From NCBI GenBank assembly GCA_030761205.1, contig JAULJL010000003.1:3038001-3102000 (forward strand): a stretch of 64,000 nucleotides of DNA, read 5' to 3'. Positions 24,719 through 37,481 of this stretch are shown here, piece after piece (within the stretch, counting starts at the first letter, position 1; every line of letters begins with the position of its first letter). The notes beneath the pieces are model-generated. The model did not search any database. It saw only the letters and a program-made list of their open reading frames with translations, and was not told where the DNA came from. The position numbers and the translations under genes were made by a program. The DNA comes from Fremontodendron californicum. Its lineage: Eukaryota > Streptophyta > Magnoliopsida > Malvales > Malvaceae.

Positions 24719-25549
24719 TGTTGGATGTGAATGGTTAATTTGAGTGTATAAATATGAAATATGTATATTAATACGTAAATCGTCGTAAGTAGATACACGG
24801 TGTATAATTTATATACACAATTGATATCATGTTTGAATGAGAAATTAATCTCAAAGGTACCCACTTGAAGATGAAGAAGTTGGTTAAAGTTGTTGGGCTA
24901 GGTCGGGTCAGGTTTGAGTTTGGGTCAGTAATTAATTTTTTTATTGCCCAACCAACTTGCTTTTTAGTCCAAAACGAACTGGTTTAGCCTCCTCCAACCA
25001 AGAGACATGTTTGATCATTACATGTCTGTTCAGACTAATTTTATCCCAAAGGATGTGTCTGACTGAACCAAACTGTTTTCAACAAATGTGTTTTGTCCAA
25101 ACAGTCCCCTGCATTCCTATAAATACTTAGAGGCAGTGCCTGTTTTAAATAATCAAAAAGTTTTCTTCATTCTCGATTTTTTGCATACTGTCTTGTGAGA
25201 GAGAGCGACATCTTTTTTGGTTCGTTGTGTTGCTTCGAGTGTGCTCTCGTCTGCAACGTTATCAAGGAGGCTTGGGAGACGAATTGCAATAGACTGTAAG
25301 CACCGTAAAGACGGGCAATAATCGTCTTAAGGTCGGAGGTCCAACCTTGACTCGATAATCAATTTTTTGGTTCTACCGAAACTGTGAGTATATGTTATTT
25401 TTTTAATGTCCGTAATTCGTATATTTGAATATATATATATATTTTGATATGCCGGAATTTTTATATATATTCTGTTTATATATTATATTATATATATATA
25501 TATATATATGCAGTAATGAAATTGCTAAATCCCTACAAAATTCCCAACA
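24719..25549. mobile_element. Solo LTR (copia-like) with TACAA target-site duplication
   Basis: An 831-bp block that begins TGTTGG and ends CCAACA, the short inverted ends of many Ty1/copia LTRs. It is flanked by perfect 5-bp duplications TACAA at 24714-24718 and 25550-25554. Inside, TATAAATA at 25118-25125 looks like the LTR promoter on the plus strand, followed by a GC-balanced leader (about 25180-25340). No primer-binding site, gag or pol lies next to it, so this is a solo LTR left by recombination. It lies just beyond the 3' end of the USP-kinase gene. The copia assignment is inference from the ends. Confidence 0.85.
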
Positions 25550-25554
25550 TACAA

Positions 25555-26106
25555 GATCAACAAGTTAAGCACTTTTAGGCTTGCTTTTCGAAATCAGCTT
25601 TTTGCAAGCGCTAAAATTACCCTGAAGATATACACATTTTCTGATGTCATATTGCATAATCCAGCATCCTTTCCTCTCCATCTTGTTCACAAACAATGTT
25701 GGTTTTTTCTTCAGATGCAAGCAGCTTCTTTTTTTCTCAATCCTTCAATCTCGTCTGAAACTTCATTCAGCACCATTTTTTTCCTAGTTTGGTATTCGTT
25801 CAGGTCTCGAATTTGCAGTCTTGCTCGGTGATTCCTAGCCATTCAATAACAATGCTATGTAAGAAAACCAGCTTTCAAGAATAATATGTATTTTGTGCAA
25901 AGGATTCATGCTGTTCAAAACAAGCAATTGGGGACTGTTCCAGGATATTTTTCTAAATACTTGAGTAATATTTTACTTGTCAAAAGATGCTTTAGTAACT
26001 CTTACTATTTCCTCTCTTTACGTGGCTATTAGTCCTTTTGTGCATCATCTAAAAACGTAAAATTTTTCATGCTATGCATCTAATTAATATCTACTATAGA
26101 TAAGTC
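25555..26106. other. 3' flank of USP-kinase gene
   Basis: Between the solo LTR and the kinase stop codon. It should contain the kinase 3' untranslated region on the minus strand. No other gene or repeat is visible. Confidence 0.4.
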
Positions 26107-29100
26107 TCAAACCTGACTTGCTGATGATATCCTCGACCTTGAAAGTGGACTGCGCATATTTTCAGTATCGCTGTATCCATGGCTATAACCACTACCGCTG
26201 GATCCTTGGCTATAACCACTAGTAATGTATCCTTGGCTATAACCATTACTGTTGTATCCAAGGTTACGTGAGTCAGAGCTCCTTCCAAGGTCTCTTAATC
26301 GGTTAAGTTCTGGCACTATAACAGTGCCAAGATCTGGTCTGTCCCTCTTTCTCAGCTCTGCACACTTTACTGCCAATTGAGCAAATGATAAAGCCTCTTC
26401 AATTGGCCAATGTGGCACAGCTGGATCAAGTATATCGGCAAAAGTTCCTTTTTCAATGGCCCTTCCAACATGGTGAGCAAGACCCATTGGAGACTTGGCT
26501 GTAATAATCTGGAGCAGCATTATTCCGAGTGAATATATGTCTGATTTAGTTGTTAGCATGCCTGTTTGTTGATATTCAGGATCTATGTAACAGAATGTCC
26601 CTGCTGCTGAAGTCATGTGATATTGTGTTACACTGTCAGCTACAGAAGGTGGAACTAGTCGTGCTAGGCCAACATCACTAATTTTGCTCACATAATTGCG
26701 GTCTAGGAGAATGTTAGCTGGCTTAAGGTCCCGATGCACTAGTGGTTCTGGCTTTGCTTGGTGAAGGAATAGAAGTGCAGTTGCAATTTCAGCAGCTATT
26801 TTAAATCGTCTCCTCCATGAAAGTGGAGGAGTATTGCCTCTTTGAAATAGCCTATCCTCTAAGCTGCCATTGCACATGTATTCATATACCAAGCATCCAT
26901 ACTCAGGGCAGGCACCAAGGAGGAGGACCATGTTTGGGTGTCTAATGCAACAAAGAACCTCAACCTGTACAGGGTTGTACTTGTAAGAATATTAGCTTGA
27001 ATTCAAAGGATATGATGCCTAGAGAATGATAGGTTGACTAAGTAATTTTTTATAACAATCATGCCAAAAACCTCTTTGATCTCTTCCTACTGAAATTAAA
27101 TGGTTTAAAAAAAGGATAATCCTCGTTTGAAATTCCAACATGACATCTTACCTCTTGCTGGAATTGTTTCTTTCCTTGAGCAGCGTCAGGTCTTAAAACT
27201 TTGATGGCAACAGGAGTGTGATCAAGTTTGCCTTTATAAACAGGTCCATAACCTCCTTCTCCAATCTTATTTGATTGTGAGAATTCTTCAGTAGCTTCTT
27301 CAATTTCTTCTATGGTATATTTTCTATACCGGACATCATTATGTGCCAAAGCATTCAAAGCCCGATTCTTCTCGTCTGCCTCTTTCTTGGCTTTAAATTC
27401 TGCTTGTCTTCTTCTATATGCTTCCATCTCTGCTAGCCTCTGTGCTGCTTCAGCTGCTTCAATGGCAGCTTTGCACTTAGCCTTCTCCATCTCTGCCATG
27501 GCAAGAGCTGCTTCTCCAGCTAGCTTGGCTTCCTCAAACTTGCGAGCCTCCTCCATCTTCCATTGATGAAGCTCATTAGCCTGGACTCAGAAAAGTCAAC
27601 TATGTTCTCAAAATGATGTTCTTGACACCCTTTAGGTATTAGAAAAGACTGGTAGGATAACTTCCTGGGTATTTTTGAATTTAAGTGTGTTTTGGATTAT
27701 TTACATGTAACATCCAGATAATCCGGTAATTGTACTTTAACTTCAAAAGACATCTTTCATCCCTTAAACTCCATTTTCAAATTCCTGTGTTCTTATCCCA
27801 GTAGTTACAAGAAGAATAAACATTTTGTACCTTTTATCTGCAATAACTTTATCATTGGCTAATTCTAACTTTGTTTATCATTTATTCATCAACTTTCATA
27901 CTCCTGGACAAAGTCAAAGATCAATTTTAGTTTTTAATTGTTATATTAAGACTTGGGATTTCAGTATTTTCTTGGAAGATATTGTAGATTTAATTGATAG
28001 AAACTGAAAAGTTGATAATATGATGGTATAAGATTACCTTTCTTTTGGCTGTAAGAGCTTCTTTGCAAGCCGTGCTGTACATATCCATGGTTTGCTTAAG
28101 TTCAAGCTTTAACCTTCTCATTTCATCTTCTATGTCTCGCTGCAATTCATGGTCATATCATATTATGAACATTAGCAGTTCTATCATTAAGCCAGCAATG
28201 CTTTACTGTAAAAACACAACACAATCCACTCTCTTTGAATTCTTCTTACTGACATTCAATGGCTAATACGAAAGGCCACTTACCGAACTTTGTGGAAGTG
28301 GCTCTGAAGGTGTATTTGAGACCACAGAGAAATCTAAATTTTGGCCAGAAATATCCATAGATCCAAGGGCAAGTTTTGTTGGAAAATCTGTGTCACTAGA
28401 TAAAGAATCTTGTCTGGATGATGACTGTCCTCGGATAGCTAAATCGATGTCTAATGACAGATTTCCTTGAGAGCTTTTGTGTCTGTCGCGGTCTCGTATA
28501 GGTAATTTTGAGGGATTATCAAAGGACAGTCTCTCTGATCCTGCATTTCTCACTGCTCCCCTTGTATATTGTCCTCTGTTATAAGTAAAACATACAATGT
28601 CAACATGTGTACTAGTACTAAAAACAGACACCATTTGTAATTTTACCAACAAACTTTTTAGATTTTGATTATTTGTCACATTTTCCCAACACTGCTCTTT
28701 CAATCAATACCAAGAAATGCAACCAACTTTTCCCACCTTTTTTCATCGTCTTCGATTTGATCCAATGGAATCTGCGGTGGCATTCCTAATGGTGACTTTG
28801 GCGGGGTAACAGTATTCGATACAGGTCGTTGTGCAGTTCGCACTGTCAATATCTTACCTTTGGAGATTACATATACAGAACAAAACTCTGGTGCAATTCT
28901 AATCAAGCTGTTTGCAATGTCACTTTTGAATTTCCTATAAGACAAATAACTGAACTTTGATTGTTAGAACATGATAGAGAGAAAAACAAGAAGTTGGAAA
29001 CAGAAAAGGAAGATATATTAATTTATAACCTTGATAATCCATTCCTGGTTGCTGCACCAAGGACTATGTTGTTAATCAAGTTTTTGCTGATGTAATCCAA

Positions 29101-29881
29101 AAGTGCTTTAGAGATATCAGTATCCTCAAGGATAACCTCCTTCATTTGAATCTGAACTTGACAATGAAATTATATATATTAGTTTGAATTTGGTTATGCC
29201 ATGACATAACTCTGATAAGAAATATCCATCATCTAACACTGTTTTCTATCTTGTAATTGAACAAATTCTTAACCATTGTTCTCCCAATTTGTTGAATAGA
29301 CAATATAAAAACTGCTTACCCCTTTGCGTGCGCAGTAGCCGCGAAAAGGAATGAAAAGTTGGTTTATGTCATAATCAGATTCGCTTTCACCCTCTGCATG
29401 TTAAATTAGTGACAAAGATATCAAGAAAAAAGAAAAGAAAAGAATGCATGGCCAACAAAAATTGGTTCTTTTTTAATACTTCATTGACACTTTCTTGGGA
29501 TAAAAGCTATGTTACTCGGATTCGAGTGTGAGTGTCGGACATGGGTGTTCAAATTTTTTCAAGATTTTCATGTATTTGAAGGGTTTTTGAAAGATCAAAT
29601 CCTCATACCCATGTCCGAATATGTGTCGGACACGAGTACTTCAAGAAAAATGAAAAATCGGAGCAACATAGGATAAAAAGCAAAGAAGATGATAATATGG
29701 GAAATGAAAGAGGGTACCTACGGTTTTTATGCCTAACATGGATCAATATGATGAATGGGTTGGTGATGATAAGATGATCAATAGCCCAACGTACAGCATG
29801 TGGGCTGTTTTTGTCTTTGTCGATGGCCACTGCAGTGGCGTTGGCTGGTACATTGTCATCAGATGAGAAGTGAGGAGCCAT
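26107..29881 (-). CDS. USP-domain receptor-like cytoplasmic kinase (RLCK class, no U-box)
   Basis: Protein kinase with an N-terminal universal-stress-protein (adenine nucleotide alpha hydrolase-like) domain. Coding exons on the minus strand: 29881-29722, 29393-29320, 29151-29030, 28934-28737, 28575-28284, 28139-28038, 27580-27152, 26964-26107; 2235 nt, 744 residues, all junctions in phase. Domains: USP fold about 14-165 (AVAIDKDKNSPHAVRWAIDH, LFIPFRGYCARKGIQ, NIVLGAATRNGLSR). Then a Ser-rich linker, a long Ala/Glu/Lys coiled coil about 285-385, and the kinase domain from about 415. Kinase residues: GEGGYG 423-428, VAIK Lys443, HRDLKPAN with Asp538, DVG (not DFG) 556-558, and DPEY in place of APE. 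The tail is a Ser/Gly/Tyr-rich repeat (GYSQGY types), not the U-box of the related PUB kinases. It resembles the Arabidopsis USP-kinases of the At2g24370 group; substrates are not known to me. Intron 1 carries MITE copy B. Confidence 0.95.
29507..29671 (+). mobile_element. hAT-like MITE, copy B (intron 1 of USP-kinase)
   Basis: 165-bp member of the CTATGTT family: CTATGTTACTCGGA at the left end, GCAACATAG at the right. Flanks GATAAAAG (29499-29506) and GATAAAAA (29672-29679) give an 8-bp duplication with one mismatch. It lies antisense to the kinase gene within the intron 29394-29721. Confidence 0.85.
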
Positions 29882-32087
29882 TTCAGAAAGAAAAAAAACT
29901 TTATGACTTGTGGCTCACGGCAACGTTGCTAAACTTTGTGATGACAGAATAAGTTGCCACCACCACCACCGCCGTTGCAACCACCAAGCCTATGCCTCCT
30001 CCACTTCCTGCTACAACTTCTTAACAAAAAAAAAAATCCTACAATACCAGATATAAAATGGGAATGATAATATTACTGAAAGGAAAAAGAAAAGAAAAAC
30101 CTAGATTTAGGTCTTTCTCCTGGTATTTAGGTGCAACTACAATATTTCATCATGCAATGAAGTTGAAAATCTATTTCTGCCATGGCTTGTTTTAGGCAAT
30201 TTGACCAGGCCCATTCCTTCAAAAACTGTAATTTGTAAGAGAGACAAATAAAATTAATTGCGTTTATTAGCAGTTTTTACTATAATTAGAGCATTTGACC
30301 ATCAGTCAATCAAGATTCATGATATTTGATATTCAAGTCTTCATGAAACAAAAAGACCCCTTTTTTGAAGGGTTGATCTCAGTTCAAAAAATATGTTCAG
30401 GAACTAAATTTAGGGTAAGCTTTCTTCTTTTTTAATACCATGTTTAGTCTGTTTGGTAAGAATGAAAAAAGAAAAAGAAAAAAGAGATCGAGAAAAAAAA
30501 GATAGAAAAGAAAGTTATATTTTTTCATTGTCTTTGGTATGACAATAAAAATAGAAAAAATAAGGGTGAAATTATAAATAAAATTATTAATTTAAATTGA
30601 ATGAGTGTTTTTTTTCACATTTTAAATAATTGATTTTTTTTTTTTTTAAAGTAAGGATACAAATCCAGTCATTTTATTTATTTTTTTTTATTTTACTTCT
30701 ACAAAACGAGAAAATAATAAATTATAGCTTAATAATAAAAAATAATTGTATGAGGTTATATATACAAGGAAAAACTTTAATAGCAATTGAGTAATATTTT
30801 GTCTAATGGACGAAATAAATAAATATTAGTTTAGACAATGTTTGAAATTGAAATAAAATATATGAAAACAATCAACATACATATCAAATTACAAAACATC
30901 CCAATAGTAAGTTTTAACATTTTAATGAAAAATAATTAAATTTTGAAAAGACAAGGTTTAGATTGATTAATATTTATTGTATTTTATTCTCTATTAATAT
31001 ATATTGCTTGTATTCTTCTATACTATATTTAAATTATGTTTGAATTAGTATTACGAATTAATTAGATATCAATTTAATGTGTGAATTTATAAAATAAAAT
31101 AAAAAAAATTATGCAATAAAAAATATATATTAATAAAGTTAAAATAATAATTTATTTTCTTTCTATGTGTGGTAAAAAAATTCACATTCTCTTTTTTTAA
31201 TATTTAAGATAACTATAAAATTATATTTTTTATTATTTATACAATTATACTCTATTTTAAAAATATTTGATTGAATTTCTGTCACAAATTAATTGAACAT
31301 CAATTTCATTGGAGAATTGACAAAAAAATGAAATTATATATTAATAATATTATAATGGTAATTTTATTTTATTTTAAAGTAGGATGAGAATCCAGATTTA
31401 AAAGTTACTTTTATCTATTTTTTTCTATTTTAAAGTCATGTGCATGTAGTTTTTTTTGTCTTATATAAGATAATTATAAAATATTTTCTTTTTTATTCTT
31501 CTTATATTTATTTAAATTAACTTGGAACTCCTACGAATTAGATTTATTTATTTTTAATGTACGTGTAGACATATATATTAACATTTTTTAACCATAACAT
31601 ATTTAAGGTATATATAAAATATATATTAGAAATATCAATTTATAAAAAATTAAAGCTTTTAGTAAAAATTTGACGAAATCTAAAATATATAAAAAAACAA
31701 TTTTATTGAGCAAGAAAATAGTATATGATAAATACTATTATCAAGCAAAAAAAATGTTAAAATAAAAAATAAAACTTTTCATTATTTCAAATTATATTTC
31801 ATCCACATAATAAATGTGTTAATTTTTTTAATTTTTATATGAATAATGAAATTTTAGTTTCACACCGCATAGTGACTTTGCATGACGCTAGAGTCTAAAG
31901 TCTTAACTCCAAAATTAGTTATAAGAACTGAACCGACGTCGCTTTAATCAGTCCCCACTCAAATTCTAAACCAAAGCAAAGCAACAAAAACCCAGAACCA
32001 GTATCCACAAAACCCAAAAAAAAAAAAAAAAAAAAAACCAATTCGATAAAAAATTGTACGCCGAATTGAGAATCCTATCAAGAGAAG
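29882..32087. other. Divergent spacer between USP-kinase and CYP57
   Basis: The two genes are transcribed away from each other, so this 2.2-kb stretch holds both promoters. 29882-30240 is GC-balanced and should include the kinase leader. 30440-31850 is very AT-rich without recognisable elements. 31860-32087 should hold the CYP57 core promoter and leader, including a 20-base-plus A run near 32018-32037. No gene is visible. Confidence 0.4.
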
Positions 32088-35000
32088 ATGTCGACGATTT
32101 ACGTTCTAGAACCGCCGACGAAGGGAAAATTGATACTCAACACGACGTACGGCCCTCTGGACATCGAGCTGTGGCCCAAAGAAGCCCCGAAAGCCGTTCG
32201 GAACTTCGTGCAGCTCTGCCTAGAAGGCTATTTCGACAACACGATCTTCCACCGCATTATCAAGGGCTTCCTCGTCCAAGCCGGTGATCCCACCGGCTCC
32301 GGCACCGGTAACCCCCCTTTTTTTCTTTAATTTTTGTTTATTCTAGCCCTTTTTAATTAGTTAGGGTTAAGGTTAATTAAACGTTAGTTATGAATTTGAA
32401 TTTTTGTTTTTTAGGTGGAGAAAGTATTTATGGGAGTGTGTTTTCGGACGAGTTTCATTCGCGTTTAAGGTTTAACCATAGAGGTGTTGTTGCTTGTGCC
32501 AATGCTGGTTCGCCGCATTCCAATGGGAGTCAGTTCTTTATATCTTTGGATAAATGTGAATGGCTTGATAAAAAAAACACTATTTTTGGAAAGGTAACAG
32601 GTGATGGCATTCTTAGTAATTTATTTTATATTGTAATCCATACTTGAGTGTTACTAGAACTGATTTTCGGTTTTGGTAGGTTACTGGAGACTCTATATTT
32701 AATCTTCTGAGGATAGGTGAGGTTGACACTGATCAGGATGACCGGCCTTTGGGTCCTCCTCCCAGAATCAAATCCATCGAGGTAGGTTTTCCATTTTATT
32801 TTTTGATTCAAGTATATAATTAATCAGACTGCTGTGGCATGTTGTATGTTGCTTATTGTTCCTAGTTTTTATTATATTTGAAGAGAATTACGTCAGCCGG
32901 TTTTTTATCCTTTGAGTTCCTGTTTTAGGTACTGTGGAACCCTTTTGAAGATATAGTTCCGAGAGTATCTTCGAGGCCTTTGATCCAACCCTCAGCTGAG
33001 GCTGAGAGCAAAGATTCGAAGAAGAAACCTGTAAAGTAAGTCTTCTTCTTCCATAATTGAGCACTCTCTTTTGAGCATGATGGAGACATTCTTATTGCTT
33101 AAAGTGCATGTGTTACCCACTTACTTGGAGAATGCAGAAAGCTGAACTTGCTGTCATTTGGGGAAGAAGCTGAAGAAGAAGAGAAGGAATTGGCAGCTGT
33201 AAAGATAAAAATTAAGAGTAGTCATGATGTATTGGATGACCCCCGTCTCCTAAAGCAAGAAATTTCTGATAAAGAACAGGTATGATCCCATATCTATCTT
33301 GATGTGTATTTTCCTCCCTTTCTTTTCTTTAATACTTTAATAGATTGTGAAACCATGCTCAAGCCAAGTTAATTGATGCATAGCTCTTAAATTTACAAAA
33401 ATTCATCTTCCAACCATCCCCTGAACTACCGTTTGGCTTAGTAAAACGTTAATCTGGTTGTCTGGTGAAGACACTTTAAAATCGGCTTCCCAACCACTTA
33501 ATGGTGAACGTAGCAAGTCATGTAATTATGCTGACATGGAGAGTGTGTTTGCCATATAATGAGCAATTAATGAATCTTGCGACCATATTCTTAAGACAAC
33601 TTATTCAATGCAGGATTTATCTGATGTCAATCATACCAAGGATGTGCAATTGTCTGTGAGGGGAGCTCTAAGATCAAGGAGAGAAGGAGATAAAAAAGAT
33701 GCAGAAGCTGAGTTGTCTGAATCCCTTGATCATAGCGACGATGATGATGCCAGTTTTGATGCACGAATGCGTCGTCAAATACTAAATAGACGGAAGGAGC
33801 TTGGACATCTCCCATCTAAGCAAAAGATGCAAACCGGTAACTGTTCAATATGGAACTCTTTTCCCTTTAGGATTTGAAAAGAAGCTTGAAGTCCCGAAAA
33901 CTACTAATTACAGTCTTATTCTCATAAAACTAGATTTTGTCAGCTCAATCTTAAAAATCTTTAAATTCCAAAAGAGAAAACAAAAATATAGGAAACTAGG
34001 GTCAATTTGCACTATATTTCCAGGTTCAGTATGGTCATTGGAAATCTTGACAAATAAGGTAAGGCTGTTAGATATTACTATATTAGTTTATTTCACACAT
34101 TTTGTCTCGTGCGTAAATTAGCTAACAAACTTAGGCATGGTACCTTCTGAGTTTAAAAGCAACTTCAGAACAGTTATAGATATCTTGAAGAGACAATCGG
34201 AGTAGAAGTTTTTAAAACTGTCACCATCATGGAAAACGTAAAAGAGGCAAGTATTTTGGTTTTGGATGAAACAAGATATAAATGCAAAATAAGGAATCTG
34301 GGTTTTTGCATATGATTAATTTAATGTATTGGAGTTGTTATAACATGTTGGAGAAGTATTAATGTCTGGAAAAGGATATTCCTCTTCCTGCAATCATAAG
34401 AGCTTTAGGCTTTGTAAGATTTCTTTTTGCTTAGTTCATGGAAGTGATTCACTTATTCACTACAGTTTCATGGCCAAATAGAATTATCTGTAACATCTAG
34501 TAAGGAAAGAGTATTATTACTCTAGACCTTGAAATTTCAGGTGTTGTTTGCTACTTTGCTTAGCAACATGATGCACTTGGTTTAAGGTTTAGAATTTACT
34601 GATAAGGTTTTGATAAATTTATCAATATTAAACCCTTTGAAATTGGCCTGTTATGAGAAGAACTATTCTTTCTACTTTTTAGTGTAAATCATTCATTCCA
34701 TCTGGTTTATTTATTACTTAGTGATTGCCTTACAATTGGTCTTGACTTACGGAATCTATGTGCAGGGAGCTCTAAACCAAATGACCTTAAAATTTCTGCA
34801 CCAAGGTAAAGATATGAATGAAGTTTTTTTTTTAATATTTTTTGCTACTCTTAGGTTCTGTTTGGTTGGGCTTTTGCTTTTTGCTATTTGTCCCTTGTTT
34901 TTAGTTCACTTTTTATTTTTTTGCTTTCACTTTCTATTAAAAAAAAAAAAAGAAGCAAAAAGCTAAAGCACAAATCAAACAGAACCTTAATTCATCTCTC

Positions 35001-36415
35001 AAAAGGTTTCTTGTAGAATATACACGTTTAGCAACTATCACACATATATTTGACATGTCTGTACCTGTCAGAAAGTTTCTAATACACGAAAGTTGCTGAA
35101 GTCCGGCAACTGAACGGCTTTGTTTTCATTAAACATCTTCCTATTGTTGTTTGTGTGGTTTTTACTTTTTTCTCTGTTGTATTGGTTTTACTATGGTCAT
35201 TGATTGGTTCGGTCATGACTTAAATTATATTACCCTCTAGTTTTGTTGTTCTTTTTTGAGCATTATCACCTTCTCTTCCTGCTGCTTCCCCTGCTTATCC
35301 AAGATACAGAATCTGCTGCTGCTGCTTTTTCTTGTTTGCATATATGACTCATACTTTTTGGTGCTGCTCACACCAGATCCAATGATGAAAGTACTGATGA
35401 TGACCAACCAAGGGTAGAAAAGCTGTCTCTGAAGAAAAAGGGTATGGGATCAGAAGCCAGAGCTGAGCGCATGGCTAATGCTGATGCAGATTTACAGTTG
35501 TTCAGTGAGGCTGAACGAGGAAGATTATTGCAAAAACAGAAGAAGCGTAGACTTCAAGGACGTGAAGATGAAGTATGTTATGAAATTTCTGGTTCAATGT
35601 TGCTTTTCCCTTATTATCTTTTCCTTCTTTCTGTCTGTCTTTGCAATGCAACTTCCACATGTTAGAATTTCCCATTCTAACTTGACGTTTAGCATAGAGC
35701 AAGTCATTATGCAATCTGCTCAGTGCTTATGACACCCTTTGCTCTTATTGATATTTAAGGGAAATAAGAATGGTAATGGGCCTAGGTGGAAATTTGTTTC
35801 TTCCTTTTAAATTTGAAATCACATTCTCCACACATATTGGAACTAATTCTAGTTTTTTATTTGTCTTTTTGTGAACCCTAGGTTTTAGCAAAACTTGAGA
35901 AGTTCAAGCGATCTGTTTTCATAAAACCAGCTGCTTCAAGCAGTGAGCTTGGAGGTGGTGATAACGAGGATTTGTCTGACTGGAAAGCAGTTCGGTTGGA
36001 GTTTGTTCCTGATAGCAAGGTTGGTTTTCTGTCATTTGCATATAAACCATTTGATTTCTTGTAAGCATTTCAGCAAAAAACCAACTGCATTTGTTATTTG
36101 TACTTTATTTTCTGAACAGCCAAAAGCAAAAAGAAAAGCATAAACGAAAAGCTCTTAACTGTAGAAACGTCAAAAAAATCCCCGTTTATTTTGTCTTAGG
36201 CTTAGTTAAGTCCCAATAGCAACAAGGGGAATCGTATGTAGTTAATCAATACTTCTCTTTGAATCATGATGCAGGATGGTATGTCTCGCAAGGATGATCC
36301 AAATGACTATGTGGTGGTTGACCCTCTTTTGGAGAAGGGGAAAGAAAAATTCAACCGGATGCAGGCCAAGCAGAAGCGAAGGGAACGTGAATGGGCTGGC
36401 AAATCTCTTACTTGA
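32088..36415 (+). CDS. CYP57: CYP57/CWC27-type spliceosomal cyclophilin
   Basis: Peptidyl-prolyl cis-trans isomerase of the CWC27 family, a nuclear protein of the activated spliceosome. Coding exons: 32088-32307, 32415-32593, 32680-32781, 32929-33035, 33138-33279, 33614-33836, 34766-34805, 35377-35572, 35882-36019, 36275-36415; 1488 nt, 495 residues plus TGA, all in phase (Arabidopsis CYP57 is near 500). The cyclophilin domain covers about 1-170: FHRIIKGF with Arg56, QAGDPTGSGTGG, NGSQFFISL, EWLDKKNTIFG with Trp123. The C-terminal half is charged: an acidic stretch after EEAEEEEKELA, a DDDDASFDARMRRQI segment, and a Lys/Arg-rich end (MQAKQKRREREWAGKSLT), as in CWC27 proteins. Trp123 aligns with the ligand-binding Trp of cyclophilin A, which as I recall is Glu in human CWC27, so the plant enzyme may be active. 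Intron 34806-35376 holds a Tourist-like MITE. Confidence 0.97.
34854..34986. mobile_element. Tourist-like (PIF/Harbinger) MITE in CYP57 intron
   Basis: 133-bp element with terminal inverted repeats starting GGTTCTGTTTGG / GGTTCTGTTTGA and extending over about 30 bp. It is flanked by the 3-bp duplication TTA at 34851-34853 and 34987-34989. The GG..CTGTTTGG end and TTA target fit Tourist/PIF-Harbinger. No coding. Confidence 0.85.
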
Positions 36416-36488
36416 GCTATTCTGGGTTGAATGAAAATGATAAGTTGGTTCACATGCCTGTCTGTTTTTTTTTTTTGCTCTTGACAGT

Positions 36489-37154
36489 TAGGGTTGTAAA
36501 TGAACCGAGCTTGAACGAACAAGCCTTTGTTCATGTTCGTTTATTTATTTTTGAGCTTGTTCGTGTTCGGTTCGTGTTCGTTAAGGATTTTCAAATTGTG
36601 TTCAAGCTCTGTTCGTTTAAAATTGAGTGTGTTCGTGTTCGTTCATTTAATGTTCACGAACAAGTTCATTTAATGTTCACGAACAAGTTCGTGAACATTA
36701 AATGAACATGTTCATGAACATATAATTGAACATGTTCGCGAACAATAAAAAAAATATTCATGAACAATAAATAAACAAACAAATATAAAACAAATCAATT
36801 TTATATTATTATTAAATATAAAATAATAAAATACAAACATAATTAAATTAAATTTATTACTAAATTATTAAATTTAAGTTATTAAATAATATTAATTATA
36901 TTATAAACGAACAATAATCGAACATAAACGAGTTTTAAACAAACTAATAAACGAGCTTGAAACGAACTATAAACGAGCTTGTTCGTGAACATAAACGAAC
37001 CGAACACATATCTGTTCGAACTCGGTTCGTTTAATAAACGAACATTAAAATTGTGTTCATAATCGTTTATTTAGATTAATAAACGAATATAAACGAATAA
37101 AAATCGAACGATTTACGAACGATTCGTCGAATGCTCTGTTCGTTTACAGCCCTA
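36489..37154. mobile_element. hAT-like MITE with internal perfect palindrome
   Basis: 666-bp element downstream of CYP57, with inverted ends TAGGGTTGTAAATGAACC and TAGGGCTGTAAACGAACA. The arms repeat short GTTCGTGTTCGTT motifs around an AT-rich core. The flanks (TTGACAGT left, TTGAAGAA right) share only four of eight bases, so the duplication is unclear and the class is inferred from the TAGGG end. It contains the hairpin at 36664-36707. Confidence 0.7.
36664..36707. repeat. Perfect 21-bp-arm inverted repeat (2-nt loop)
   Basis: 36664-36684 (GTTCATTTAATGTTCACGAA plus C) is the exact reverse complement of 36687-36707, separated by AA. It lies in the left third of the MITE at 36489-37154. In single-stranded form or in a read-through transcript of CYP57 it would form a strong hairpin. 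Confidence 0.9.
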
Positions 37155-37481
37155 TTGAAGAACTTGGGGCTGATTTTCTTCTTACTAAGGAATTAGGTAT
37201 CGATCGTGATCCCAAACTAGGATGTACCAGGTGTGTCATAAGAAGATTGGTATATTTTAGTTGTAATCAAAACACATTAGGATAGATAAGATTTTATAAT
37301 GTTGAAATTATAAAAATCAAAAATCAAAATTAAAAATTTGAGAAAGACACGTTAGTATCATTCTTTTCATTAATTTGGTTAACAAGTTGAATCATGAGCC
37401 ATGAGGGGACCAAACCAGCAAAAGAAAATAAGAAAATTAAGGATCTACGTAATCCAAGTCCCAGCCTCACCTAGGTGAAAG

